DNA of 64,000 nucleotides from Subtercola vilae (GCF_004923255.1 NZ_QYRT01000014.1:1-64000), one strand, 5' to 3'. Shown: positions 14,336 to 23,848, counted from the first letter of the stretch. The notes: a model not told the origin generated them from the letters alone. Program-made: numbers and translations.

Positions 14336-17227
14336 CTATTGGGCGCCCGAAGCTGCGATTGCGGCGGCCACAGCGTCTTTCAGCTGCTGGTCGGCGACGC
14401 CGTACGCTGTCCAGTCAGCGGCCTGAAGTGCCGCTGTGCGAGCCGTCAGCGCGGTCTGGGCGTCGCTGAGGGCCTTCTGGAGGGCCGCATTGTTCCCCGA
14501 CGGAGTCGTGGTGGTGCCGCCGGTCGATGGCGTCGTAGGCGTCGTTGTGGTGGGGGTACCGCTGTCGCCGGCGGTCGCCCCGGAGTTTCCGCCGAAGAGA
14601 TCGTCGAGTGCAGCATCCAGAGTGTCTTCGAAGGCGATCTTGTTACCGAAGCCGACGAGAATCTTCTGCAGCAGCGGGTAACTGGTCTCGCCACGCGACT
14701 CGACGTAGACCGGTTGCACGTAGAGCAGCCCCCCGCCCACCGGCAGGGTGAGCAGGTTTCCGCTCAGTACCTGGGTCGAGCCCTGTTTCAGAAGATTCAG
14801 AGCACCCGAGACGGTCGGGTCGGCGTTGAACTTGTTCTGTACCTGCCCGGGGCCTGGAACCGTGGCGTCTTTGGGCAGAGTAAGCAGCCTCAGCTTGCCG
14901 AAGTCGGCAGACTTCACCCCTGCCGTGTTTCCCGCGTTCGAGTCGACCGCCAGATACCCGTTCAGACTCTTGCTCGTGTCATCCCCGGTGAGGGGTATGA
15001 AGGTCGAGTACAGCGAGTACTCGGGCTGGTCTTGCCCGGGTACCTGCATCGTGAGGTAGTACGGCGGTTGCAGCGTGGGGTTCGCGGCCGTCGAAATCGG
15101 GTCGTTCGGCGTGGTCCAGGCGTCTTCGCGCGAGTAGAACGAACCCGAGTCAGTGACGTGGTATTGCCCGAGAATGGCCCGCTGCACCTTGAACAGGTCG
15201 GCCGGGTAGCGCACGTGCGCAATGAGCTGTGCACTCATGTCGCTCATCGGCTTGACCGTGGCCGGGAAGATCTTCTCCCATGTCTGCAGAATGGGGTCGG
15301 TGGCATCCCACGCGTAGAGGGTCACCTTGCCGTCGTAGGCGTCGACCGTGGCCTTCACCGAATTGCGAATGTAGTTGATGTTGTTGTCGACGGCGTACCC
15401 CGGCTTCGGCGTGTACGTGTCGGCAATCGCCGCGCTCAGCCCCTCTGTCTTCGAGTACGGGTAGTTCGACGACGTGGTGTACCCGTCGACGATCCACACG
15501 ACGTGCCCGTCGACCACCGATGCGTACGGGTCGGAGTCGATCGTCAGGTACGGCGCCACCTTCGACACACGTGTCGCCGGGTCTCGGTCGTACAGAATCT
15601 GCGAGTTGCTGTTCACCGCCTCAGACAGGAAGATCTGCTCCGACTGAAACTTCAGCGCGTACGCGAGCCTGTTGAACACGTTGTCGAGCTTCGGGCCGCC
15701 GTCACCCGAGAAGGTCGTGTAGGTCTGGGATGCCCCACCGGTGCCCGACGGGTAGTCGAGCTCTGTCGGGCTGGTGCCCGCTGCGGCGCCCACAATCGAG
15801 TAATCGGGCGAATTCTCGCCGAAGTAGATGCGCGGTTCGTAGTCGCCGAGCACACCGGTCGACGGGATGCCCGATTCTGAGAACACCGGCTGCCCGTCTG
15901 CCGAGCGCTGGTTGCCGTAGGCGGCGACCACCCCGTATCCGTGCGTGTACACAATGGTCTGGTTGTACCAGCTCGCCGACGTGCCCAGCTGGTTCAGGTT
16001 CAGGTCTCGAACGCTGGTGACCATGTCTTGGGTCTTGCCGTCGATGGTGTAGCGATCGACGTTCAGTGCCTTCGGAAACTGGTAGTACTGCCTGAACTGC
16101 TGCAGCGCCGCGAACGTGCCGCTCACGAGCGCTGGGTCGAGAATGCGGATGTTCGACGTCGTCGCCGCGTCGGCACGAAGCGCGCCGGGCTCGGCCGTCG
16201 TGGTGGCGTTGTAGGGAATCACGTCGACGTTGCTGACGCCGTACGCGTCGCGCGTCAGGTCGATGTTGCGCTGGATGTACGGCGCCTCGAGGCTTCTCTC
16301 CGACGGCGCGACCTGGAAGCGCTGCACCACCCACGGGTAGAGCGAACCGAGTACCAGTCCGCTGACGATGAGCAGCGCCGTGCCGATCACGGGCAGGCGC
16401 CAGCGGCCGATGAAGGCCGCAAGGAGAAAGAGAACGGCCACGATGATGGCGATGCCCGCGAGAATCTGCAGTCCCGGGATGGTCGCATTCACGTCGGCAT
16501 ACGATGCGCCGGTGATCAGACCGCCGCTGTTCGACAGTGTGGCGAACTGGTCGAGCCAGATGCTCACGGCCTGCAGCAGCAGGTAGATTCCGGCGATGAC
16601 GGCAATCTGCACGCGGGCGGTCTTCGACACGCGAACCTCTCGCTGGCCGAACCGGATGGCGCCGTACAGGTAGCTCGTGGCAACGGCGGCGATGCCGGCG
16701 ATCAGCACGACGGCCGAAGCGAAGCCCACCACACCCTGCCAGAACGGCAGGTCGTACACGTAGAACGAGATGTCGAGGTTGAACTGCGGGTCGGTGCGCC
16801 CGAACGACGTGCGGTTCAGGTACATCAGGGCGACCTGCCAGCGCGACGCGCTCGAGACGCCCGCGAACAGGCCGAGCACAGCCGGAATACCGAAGGCGGC
16901 GAGGCGGCGCAGCGGCTCGACGACCTGTTGGTACCGGTCGAGTTGCGAGTTCAGCTTCGCGTAGACCGGCCGAAGACGAAACGCGATCTCGATGCTCGCG
17001 AACACCGGGATGGCCATCGCGAAGAAGCCGATGAAGAACATCACCAGGCCGGCGATCCACTGTGTGGTGAGCACACTCAGGAAGCCGAGCTGGTCGAACC
17101 AGAGCACTTCGGTGTACAGATTGGTGAAGACGAAGAACAGAATCGCGAGAACGGCGATGACCGCTATGGCGATCGCGATGACGGTTCGCGATCTTCTTGC
17201 GGGCTTCTGGGCTGTTGTAGAAGTCAC
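14336..17227 (-). CDS. UPF0182 family large membrane protein
   Basis: A 963-residue member of the actinobacterial/cyanobacterial UPF0182 (COG1615) family. Seven or so transmembrane helices occupy the first 330 residues. They are followed by a large extracytoplasmic domain with family motifs such as YTHGYGVVAAYGN and IYFGENSPDYSIVG. A Thr/Pro/Gly-rich linker (about residues 880-910) leads to a C-terminal Ala-rich helical segment. The biochemical role is unknown. GTG 17227 follows an AGAGG site. The next gene upstream is the Lon-like PDZ protease in the same orientation, as with Rv3193c-Rv3194c of M. tuberculosis (recalled, not searched). Confidence 0.93.
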   Translation of the reverse strand: MTSTTAQKPARRSRTVIAIAIAVIAVLAILFFVFTNLYTEVLWFDQLGFLSVLTTQWIAGLVMFFIGFFAMAIPVFASIEIAFRLRPVYAKLNSQLDRYQQVVEPLRRLAAFGIPAVLGLFAGVSSASRWQVALMYLNRTSFGRTDPQFNLDISFYVYDLPFWQGVVGFASAVVLIAGIAAVATSYLYGAIRFGQREVRVSKTARVQIAVIAGIYLLLQAVSIWLDQFATLSNSGGLITGASYADVNATIPGLQILAGIAIIVAVLFLLAAFIGRWRLPVIGTALLIVSGLVLGSLYPWVVQRFQVAPSERSLEAPYIQRNIDLTRDAYGVSNVDVIPYNATTTAEPGALRADAATTSNIRILDPALVSGTFAALQQFRQYYQFPKALNVDRYTIDGKTQDMVTSVRDLNLNQLGTSASWYNQTIVYTHGYGVVAAYGNQRSADGQPVFSESGIPSTGVLGDYEPRIYFGENSPDYSIVGAAAGTSPTELDYPSGTGGASQTYTTFSGDGGPKLDNVFNRLAYALKFQSEQIFLSEAVNSNSQILYDRDPATRVSKVAPYLTIDSDPYASVVDGHVVWIVDGYTTSSNYPYSKTEGLSAAIADTYTPKPGYAVDNNINYIRNSVKATVDAYDGKVTLYAWDATDPILQTWEKIFPATVKPMSDMSAQLIAHVRYPADLFKVQRAILGQYHVTDSGSFYSREDAWTTPNDPISTAANPTLQPPYYLTMQVPGQDQPEYSLYSTFIPLTGDDTSKSLNGYLAVDSNAGNTAGVKSADFGKLRLLTLPKDATVPGPGQVQNKFNADPTVSGALNLLKQGSTQVLSGNLLTLPVGGGLLYVQPVYVESRGETSYPLLQKILVGFGNKIAFEDTLDAALDDLFGGNSGATAGDSGTPTTTTPTTPSTGGTTTTPSGNNAALQKALSDAQTALTARTAALQAADWTAYGVADQQLKDAVAAAIAASGAQ

Positions 17228-17301
17228 GGTAAGCCTCTTGTGTTAGCTGTGGGTGTTCGCCCAATCTTAGACAGCCCACGCTGAGAACCCGCTGTCGGCA
17301 G

Positions 17302-18480
17302 CTATTTCGTAGCGGCCTGAACCGAGTCGCAGGTCGGCAGAGACCCCGTGTCACTGCCCGACGAGATGTCGGTGAGCGCGGTGATCGAATCGGTGAGGGT
17401 GCTCACAGCAAAAACGGTCAGCCCACTCGGAACGTGCCCCACGACCTCGTCGCAGTTCGAAGCCGGCGCGAGAAAATAGGTTGCCCCGCTCTGCTCGGCC
17501 CCGTACAGCTTCTGGCGGATGCCCCCAATGGCCCCCACCGTGCCATCGGCGCTGATCGTACCGGTGCCGGCCACCTTCTGCCCGCCGGTGAGATCGCCGG
17601 GGGTCAGCTGGTCGATGATGCCGAGTGCGAACATCATTCCCGCGCTCGGGCCACCCACGTTGTCGAGCTGAATATTCACGGTGAACGGAAACTGGTACGC
17701 CGCCGCTGCGGCGATACCGAGAAGAATCGTGCCGTCAGAGGCCTTCTGCGGCGTGATCTGCACGGTCTGCTGGGCGCCCGACCGCGTGATGACGAGCGTG
17801 GCCGGTGCGGCATCCCCGTTGGCCGTCACGGCCGCGCGCAGAGTGTCGACGCTGGTCACTGCAACGCTATTGACAGAATCGATGGTGTCACCGGCTTTCA
17901 GGATGTTCGTGGCCGGCGCGTCTGTAGCGACCTGTGCAACCGAAACCGTCGTGGTGAAAGCCGTGCCCATCTTGGTGAGCGCCGCGGCGATCGCCTCCTG
18001 CTGGCTGTTGACCATCTGCGCCTGGTTCTGCTGGTCTTGCTGCTCGACAGTGACCGTCGGCGGGTAGATCGATGCGACGGGAACCACCGCGCGGCTCTGG
18101 TCGAACCACGCCCCCACTATCTCTGCCCAGCTGGGCAGGCTTTCGGGGCTGCCTACTACCGAGACCGTGAGCATGTCGAGCGCACCCGAGGTGGGATAGG
18201 TGGTGGCGCCCGAGATGGAGATGAGCGGCACCTGGGTTCCGTCGTGGTCGCTGGTGCCGAGGGTGTTGAACACCGGCCCGGGCTGCTCGATGACATACGG
18301 CGAAGGAATGAAGCTCATCCCGAGCGCAAGCGCCAGCGCGGCGATGAGGCTGACCCAGCCGACTGTTCTGCGCTTCGAGCCGCGAGTGGATGCCCGTGCT
18401 GGCGCGGCTGGCGGTGCGGGCACAAGCACGGGCACTGGCTTCGCGGGCACGCCGGGCGTGGGCTGGTCGGTCTCGCTCAC
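17302..18480 (-). CDS. Membrane-anchored Lon-like PDZ protease (YlbL family)
   Basis: A 392-residue protein with a Pro/Ala-rich cytoplasmic N-terminus (1-35), one transmembrane helix (about 40-58), an extracytoplasmic region, a PDZ domain (about 180-245) and a C-terminal Lon-type serine peptidase domain. The catalytic dyad is visible as Ser279 in VGGPSAGMM and Lys324 in GIRQKLYGA. The family (YlbL/SdrC-like) cleaves or controls membrane and secreted proteins. GTG 18480 follows AAAGG. It is divergent from the DUF2342 gene and runs with UPF0182 as a two-gene unit. Confidence 0.92.
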   Translation of the reverse strand: MSETDQPTPGVPAKPVPVLVPAPPAAPARASTRGSKRRTVGWVSLIAALALALGMSFIPSPYVIEQPGPVFNTLGTSDHDGTQVPLISISGATTYPTSGALDMLTVSVVGSPESLPSWAEIVGAWFDQSRAVVPVASIYPPTVTVEQQDQQNQAQMVNSQQEAIAAALTKMGTAFTTTVSVAQVATDAPATNILKAGDTIDSVNSVAVTSVDTLRAAVTANGDAAPATLVITRSGAQQTVQITPQKASDGTILLGIAAAAAYQFPFTVNIQLDNVGGPSAGMMFALGIIDQLTPGDLTGGQKVAGTGTISADGTVGAIGGIRQKLYGAEQSGATYFLAPASNCDEVVGHVPSGLTVFAVSTLTDSITALTDISSGSDTGSLPTCDSVQAATK

Positions 18481-18653
18481 AAGAGCCTTTCACTGGCAGA
18501 AACGGAAGGGATCAGGCGTGTTCGCCACGGGCGCACGACCGAAGGGCCCAGCTTATGAGAAATCCCAGCTTCGAGAATGGGCCGGGGGCTAGCGTAGAAC
18601 TCGATGCTGATAGGCATCATAGAAAGCGGTAAGACCGTGGGAGATGTGCGACC

Positions 18654-20141
18654 GTGAGTGACGAGCCAGACAAGAACCCCGAAGACGAATTCGCCGACAT
18701 GCTGCGGCAGTTTCTGTCGGGCAACTCAGAGCTCGACCCGTCGAAGCTCGCGAGCGCGGCCGGGTTGCCCTCTGACCCCGCCGCGGTAGCCCAGCTCATG
18801 CAGCAGCTGCAGAACGCCATGCAGAACAGCGGCGACGGTGTCGACTGGAAGGTGGCACTCGATGCCGCCCAGCAGATCGCCGTACGCGAGACCTCGGTCA
18901 GCACGCCCGGCCAGCTGTCGGCCCTCGAGCAGGCGCTGCACGTCGCGGAACTCTGGCTCGACGAGGTGACCTACGTCGCCGAACTCGCCGCCACCCCCAA
19001 ACTTCTCACCCGCAAAGAGTGGGTGACGGCAACGATGCCCGTGTGGAGCCAGGTTGCCGAGCCGGTCGCGCTCAGCATCGCCGATGCGCTCACCCGCGTG
19101 CTGAAAGACCAGGCTCCCGAAGAGCTGTCGGGCATGATGGCGAGCGCCAGCCAGTTGATGCGCAACATCGGCGGGGCACTCTTCGCCATGCAGCTCGGCC
19201 AGGTCGTCGGCCAGCTCTCCACCGAGGTCGTGTCGGGCGGTGACGTGGGCATCCCGCTCATGGGCGACCAGCAGGCGGCTCTCGTGCCCCAGAATCTCGC
19301 CGACTTCGGCGAGGGCCTCGACATTCCCGTCGACCAGGTGCAGCTGTACCTGTCGGTTCGCGAGATCGCGCACGCGCGCTTGTTCCGGCACGCCAAATGG
19401 CTGCGCCTGCACATGATCACTTCGATCACCGAGTTCGCCCGGGGCATCTCCATCGACACCGAGCGCCTCGAAGACCTCGCGTCGAGTTTCGACCCGTCGA
19501 ACCCCGAAGAACTGCGCCAGGCCATGGTCAGCGGCGCGCTCATCCCGCCGAAGACCGAGGCACAGTTACAGGCCCTGGCTCGCCTCGAAACCACGCTCGC
19601 GCTGGTCGAGGGCTGGGTCGATGTGGTCACTGCCGCTGCTACCGTGCGGCTTCCCCGTCGCGACGCGGTGGCCGAGACGGTTCGCCGTCGACGCGCTACC
19701 GGCGGGCCGGCCGAGTCGGCCTTCTCCACGCTGGTGGGCCTTGAGCTACGCCCGCGGCGCCTCCGCGAGGCGGCGGCCATGTGGCAGGCCGTGACCGACG
19801 CAGTTGGCGCCGAGGGCCGCGACGCTCTGTGGTCGCACCCCGACGTCGTGCCGAGTTCTGACGACATCGACAACCCGCAGGCACTCGTTGCGCGGTTGCT
19901 CGCGGGCGAACCCGAGCCCGACGAGATGGATCTCGCGATCGCCGACTTCTTCCGCGCCGAAGAGGCCGGGCCCGTCGAGGGCGCGGCTGACGGGGCGATC
20001 GCCGACACCCTCGGCGATGCGCCGGCCGCTGAGACGAGTTCCGGTTCTGACCCTGACTCCGACCCGGCTGACCCCGACCCGGCTGATCGCGACTCGCGGG
20101 GCGACGACCGGCCCGATTCGGCGGCGCCGCCCGTCGTCTGA
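18654..20141 (+). CDS. DUF2342 protein (putative zinc-dependent metalloprotease family)
   Basis: A 495-residue soluble protein of the DUF2342 family, often labelled 'zinc-dependent metalloprotease' or 'coenzyme F420 biosynthesis associated'. The conserved core includes SVREIAHARLFRHAKWLRLH (about 225-244) and EGWVDVV (about 320). The putative zinc helix lacks a canonical HEXXH, so protease activity is not supported by motif alone. The last 60 residues are an acidic Asp/Pro/Ser-rich tail with repeated DPD/ADPD units, probably disordered. GTG 18654. It is divergent from the Lon-like protease, an arrangement also known in mycobacteria (Rv3194c/Rv3195, recalled). Confidence 0.88.
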   Translation: MSDEPDKNPEDEFADMLRQFLSGNSELDPSKLASAAGLPSDPAAVAQLMQQLQNAMQNSGDGVDWKVALDAAQQIAVRETSVSTPGQLSALEQALHVAELWLDEVTYVAELAATPKLLTRKEWVTATMPVWSQVAEPVALSIADALTRVLKDQAPEELSGMMASASQLMRNIGGALFAMQLGQVVGQLSTEVVSGGDVGIPLMGDQQAALVPQNLADFGEGLDIPVDQVQLYLSVREIAHARLFRHAKWLRLHMITSITEFARGISIDTERLEDLASSFDPSNPEELRQAMVSGALIPPKTEAQLQALARLETTLALVEGWVDVVTAAATVRLPRRDAVAETVRRRRATGGPAESAFSTLVGLELRPRRLREAAAMWQAVTDAVGAEGRDALWSHPDVVPSSDDIDNPQALVARLLAGEPEPDEMDLAIADFFRAEEAGPVEGAADGAIADTLGDAPAAETSSGSDPDSDPADPDPADRDSRGDDRPDSAAPPVV

Positions 20142-20245
20142 CGCGGGTGAGTGGTGCGCGGGTGAGCGAAGCCGTGTTGGGTCGAGCGTGGCTGTGCTGC
20201 GCGAATCTGGGTTGTGGATAACTTTCTGAGCGATGCTCACCCAGC

Positions 20246-21196
20246 ATGCATGATGGAGGTATGTTCACTCCTGCACTGCCCATTATTCTGAAACTCGACC
20301 CCCGCTATCCCGTCGTCTGGCGCTCCCCGACGGCCGTGCAGGTGGGTGTCGACCGCGCCACCGTACTGCTCGAGCACGTCACTGCGGCCGAAGAACGCAT
20401 GTTGCACGCCCTCGGGCCGGGCGTCGGCCTCGATGGGCTCCGGATGATCGGCGAACGCGCCCGCGCAAGCCCCCGGGCCGTGGCGCGCTTTCTCGAGCGG
20501 GTCTCACCGGCACTCCTTGCGTCGCCCGGCCCCGTCTCTCGCCCGCTCACCGGCCAGCGCGTCCGCGTCATCGGATCCCTCTCGGCCTGCCGGCCCCTCC
20601 GCCAGCTTCTGGCACACCGTGGGGCTGAGCTCAGCGATGACGCCGGTGGAGCAGGTGACTCGGGCGACGCAGGTGAATCAGGCGACGCAGGCGACGCCGC
20701 GCCCATCGACCTTGCGGTTCTCGTGGCCGCGTGGGCAGTGCACCCGGCCGAGTCGGGGCGTTGGCTCCGCGCCGACATCGCTCATCTGCCCGTGGTGTTC
20801 GGCGACCGGGAGATTCGTATCGGGCCGCTCGTCGTGCCCGGGGCAGGCCCCTGCCTGCACTGCTGCGAGCGCGCGGCCATCGACGACGACCCGGCGTGGC
20901 CCGCCATAGCCGCTCAGCTGATGCGGCGCACCTCACCGCTCGACGAACCCTTCGCCATCGCCTCGATGCTTGCTCCGGCGGTGCGCGCCTGCATCGAAGC
21001 GATGGCAGGCAGCGCTCTCGAGGGCCGGGTACGTCACGTGCACCCCGATATCGGCCAGGTCAGCGAGAGCTGGCGGTTCGTGCATCCGGAGTGCGGCTGC
21101 CGAGCTCTGCCAGAAACCGGGAGGGCGCCCGAACCTGCGAGCGGCTCGCCCCCGTCTCGGCCCACGACAGCGCCAGGCGCTGGCGCGCCCGAGTGA
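20246..21196 (+). CDS. Orphan cyclodehydratase / TOMM leader-binding-like (E1-like) protein
   Basis: A 316-residue soluble protein. The GPLVVPGAGPCLHCCERAAIDDDPAWPAIAAQL region (from about 191) matches the segment with a CxxC zinc motif seen in cyclodehydratase/'TOMM precursor leader peptide-binding' and ThiF-like proteins, and a second pair CGC occurs near the C-terminus. No YcaO partner, precursor peptide or dehydrogenase lies nearby, so a peptide-modification role is unproven. It could be a housekeeping actinobacterial paralogue. A Gly/Asp/Ala repeat (about 132-150) lies mid-protein. The start is ambiguous: ATG 20246 lacks a Shine-Dalgarno, and ATG 20261 has GGAGG only one base away. The 3' end overlaps the convergent uvrD-like gene by 137 bp. 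Confidence 0.7.
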   Translation: MHDGGMFTPALPIILKLDPRYPVVWRSPTAVQVGVDRATVLLEHVTAAEERMLHALGPGVGLDGLRMIGERARASPRAVARFLERVSPALLASPGPVSRPLTGQRVRVIGSLSACRPLRQLLAHRGAELSDDAGGAGDSGDAGESGDAGDAAPIDLAVLVAAWAVHPAESGRWLRADIAHLPVVFGDREIRIGPLVVPGAGPCLHCCERAAIDDDPAWPAIAAQLMRRTSPLDEPFAIASMLAPAVRACIEAMAGSALEGRVRHVHPDIGQVSESWRFVHPECGCRALPETGRAPEPASGSPPSRPTTAPGAGAPE

Positions 21197-22841
21197 CCCC
21201 GACATAGAGCAGGCGTCGCTCTTCGTCGACCTGTTCGAGCGACGTGGCGTAGCTGATCGGCACGAGACCTTCGCTGAGGCCCAGCACGAACACCGTCGGC
21301 CACTCGAGCCCTTTCGCCGAGTGCAGCGTGGCGAGCGTGACGGCCGAGATGGTGGGTTCGTGCTGACCGGCCTGGCGTTCGAGCAACTCGTCGGTGAACA
21401 CCCGGAAGGTGGTGCGCGGCGGCTGTTGTTCGGCGAGCCCCATGATGGCGTTCAGCGACTCCCACCGGTCACGGCCGGCACCGCGGCCTTCTGGCGGGCT
21501 CTGCGACCAGCCGAGCGAGCGCAGCACATCGCTCACCGACTTGAACAGCGGCTCGCCGGAGATCGAGACCGATGCGGCGCGCAACGACATCACGGCCTGC
21601 TTCACCTCGGGAAGGTCGAAGAAGCGCTGCGATCCGCGAATCTGGTAGGTCACCCCAGCCTCGGTCAGGGCTCCCTCGAGGGCTGCAGCCTGGGCGTTCA
21701 TCCGATACAGCACGGCGATGTCTTCGGGTTTGGTGCCCTCGGTGATCAACCGCGCCACCGACGCGGCGACACCGCGCGCTTCGGCTGCTTCGGAGGGGTA
21801 GCCGGTGATGGCGGGCTCGAGGCCCCGCTCGATTCGACGGCCACCCTCGGGGGGCTCGGCGCCCTCCCCCGCCGCGCGCAGGTTGAGCGCGCCGGTGCGG
21901 CCGCGCATCAGCCGGTTCGCCGCATCGACAACTGCGGGGGTCGACCGGTAGTTCTGTTCCAGCCGCACCACCGTGGCGCTCGGATGCGCGGAGGCGAACG
22001 AGAGCAGAAAATCGGCTTTGGCGCCGGCGAACGAGTAGATGGTCTGGCTGGCATCACCGACCACGCAGAGGTCTTGACGGCTGCCGAGCCAGAGCGAGAG
22101 CAGGTGATGCTGAAGCGGCGAGACGTCTTGGTACTCGTCGACGACGAAGAACCGGTACTGCTCCCGTACCTGCATGGCCACCGAGGGTTCTGACTCGATC
22201 ATGCCGGCCATCGACAGCAGCACATCTTCGAAGTCGAGCTGGCGTCGTTCGAGCTTGAGCGCCTCGTACCCGTTCTGAAGGTCGATCACCTGATCGACGC
22301 TCAGTGTGCCGGGCTGGCTGCGGGAACTCCGCGCGGCCACGGCATACGCGTCGACCGACATGTTCGAGATCTTGCGCCACTCGATCTCGGCAGCGAGGTC
22401 ACGAAGCGAGGCAGTGTCGACCCGAAGTTTCAGGCCTTCGGCCACCTGCCCGAGCAACCGCGCCTTGCCTTCGAGCAGGCGCGGAACGTCGCCGCCCACC
22501 ACCTGCGGCCAGAAGAAGTTGAGCTGCGCCAGAGCGGCACTGTGAAAGGTTCTGGCCGCCACACCGCCCGCGCCGAGCGGCCGCAGCCGCGAACGCAGCT
22601 CGGCCGCAGAACGGGCCGTGAAGGTGAGCGCCATGACCTTGTTCGGCGGGTACACACCGGTGGCGACACCGTACGCGATGCGGTGCGTGATGGCACGCGT
22701 CTTGCCGGTTCCGGCCCCCGCCAGCACACAGACCGGGCCGAGCAGCGTCTTCGCCACAACGCGCTGTTCGGCGTCGAGCGCCGAGAGCAGCGCCTCTGCT
22801 CCGGTTTCGGGCCCTGACCGGTCGTCGTCCAGCGCGCTCAC
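21060..22841 (-). CDS. UvrD/Rep-type superfamily 1 DNA helicase
   Basis: A 593-residue 3'-5' SF1A helicase with every motor motif: Walker A AGAGTGKT (41-48), motif II VVDEYQDV, motif III GDASQTIYSFAGA, motif IV LEQNYRST, motif V LHSAKGLEWPTVFVLGLSEGLVP and motif VI RRLLYVGVTRAR. By position beside nudC it corresponds to mycobacterial UvrD2, but it ends only about 30 residues after motif VI and so lacks the tetracysteine and HRDC domains of UvrD2. Its ATG overlaps the nudC stop by 4 bp. Its last 45 codons overlap the convergent upstream gene. Confidence 0.93.
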   Translation of the reverse strand: MSALDDDRSGPETGAEALLSALDAEQRVVAKTLLGPVCVLAGAGTGKTRAITHRIAYGVATGVYPPNKVMALTFTARSAAELRSRLRPLGAGGVAARTFHSAALAQLNFFWPQVVGGDVPRLLEGKARLLGQVAEGLKLRVDTASLRDLAAEIEWRKISNMSVDAYAVAARSSRSQPGTLSVDQVIDLQNGYEALKLERRQLDFEDVLLSMAGMIESEPSVAMQVREQYRFFVVDEYQDVSPLQHHLLSLWLGSRQDLCVVGDASQTIYSFAGAKADFLLSFASAHPSATVVRLEQNYRSTPAVVDAANRLMRGRTGALNLRAAGEGAEPPEGGRRIERGLEPAITGYPSEAAEARGVAASVARLITEGTKPEDIAVLYRMNAQAAALEGALTEAGVTYQIRGSQRFFDLPEVKQAVMSLRAASVSISGEPLFKSVSDVLRSLGWSQSPPEGRGAGRDRWESLNAIMGLAEQQPPRTTFRVFTDELLERQAGQHEPTISAVTLATLHSAKGLEWPTVFVLGLSEGLVPISYATSLEQVDEERRLLYVGVTRARQRLALSWAETGASRSQVRAPSRFLAELGSRTPDARTASSR

Positions 22842-23848
22842 CGAGACCGGCTGGGAATCGGGCCGCCGTACCAGTGCTCGAGAATCGCCCGCGCGATCGA
22901 AGCGGAGCCCGGCAGCAGAACACTCTGCTCGGGGTCGGCAAGGTCTTCGCGGCTGAACCAGCGAACATCCATGATCTCTTCGCCGTCAGGTAGCAGCGCG
23001 TCACCCGAGGTGGCCGGGTCGACACGCGCGAGAAAACCGCACATCAGCGAAGCGGGAAATGGCCAGGGCTGCGAGCCGAGGTACTGCGGCTCGAGAATGC
23101 GCACACCCGACTCTTCGAACACCTCACGAATGGCCGCTGCCTCGAGCGACTCCCCCGGTTCGACAAACCCGGCGAGAAGTGAGTAGCGGTTGGCCTCCCA
23201 CAGCGCGTTCGAGCCGAGCAGTATGCGGTCGTGCTGGTCGACGATGCCCACGATGACGGCCGGGTCGGTGCGCGGAAAGATCTCGATGTCTTGAACCGGG
23301 CAGCGCCGCACCCAGCCTCCAGCCTCGGGAACCGTTTCGGCCCCACAGCGCGGGCAATGGGTGTGCGAACGGTGCCAGTTGAGCACACCGAGCGCCTCGG
23401 TGTAGGCGCCCGCATCGCGGTCGCTGAGTTCGACAGCAACGTTTCGCAGGTTCACCCAGTGCGTTTTGTCGGGGTCGAGGGCCAGCGCCGCCTCGTCAGA
23501 GAGAGTCACGGCGACCAGCCGGGTGCCGACGGGCTCTGCCGCATCGGTTGCCAGCGACAGACCGAGGTAGAGCTGTAACTCGACATCGGGCACGAGGGCA
23601 GCAGGTACGAATGCCAGCACCGGATGCTCAGAAGCACTGCCGCCCTCGCCCCGCGGCAACACGTCGCCCCAGTCGCTCGCACCCGCCTGCCCCGCGCTGA
23701 GCAGTGCCTGCCCGTCGTGAAGGGGAAGAACCCGTGTCGACTCGTCGGCCCACAGGCTCTCGAACAGGTTGGGTGTCAGCCGATAGGCATGATCGCGATC
23801 GATTTCATACCGTGACAGCGCGAGGGTGGGAAGCAAAGAAGAAGACAT
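22838..23848 (-). CDS. nudC: NADH pyrophosphatase / NAD-capped RNA decapping hydrolase NudC
   Basis: A 336-residue Nudix hydrolase predicted to split NADH to NMNH and AMP and to remove NAD caps from RNA. It has the central zinc ribbon HCPRCG...RCP (about 162-182), a complete Nudix box GFVEPGESLEAAAIREVFEESG (about 227-248) and the NudC-specific SQPWPFPASLM motif just after it. Its stop overlaps the helicase start (ATGA), so the pair is translationally coupled. The mycoredoxin gene found between uvrD2 and nudC in mycobacteria (from memory) is absent here. Confidence 0.95.
   Translation of the reverse strand: MSSSLLPTLALSRYEIDRDHAYRLTPNLFESLWADESTRVLPLHDGQALLSAGQAGASDWGDVLPRGEGGSASEHPVLAFVPAALVPDVELQLYLGLSLATDAAEPVGTRLVAVTLSDEAALALDPDKTHWVNLRNVAVELSDRDAGAYTEALGVLNWHRSHTHCPRCGAETVPEAGGWVRRCPVQDIEIFPRTDPAVIVGIVDQHDRILLGSNALWEANRYSLLAGFVEPGESLEAAAIREVFEESGVRILEPQYLGSQPWPFPASLMCGFLARVDPATSGDALLPDGEEIMDVRWFSREDLADPEQSVLLPGSASIARAILEHWYGGPIPSRSR

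Noticed and set aside
14312-17354. Long plus- and minus-strand frames overlapping UPF0182 (for example 15941-17284 and 15702-17354)
   Set aside because: They are shadow frames of the UPF0182 coding sequence, which explains the whole interval with recognised motifs.
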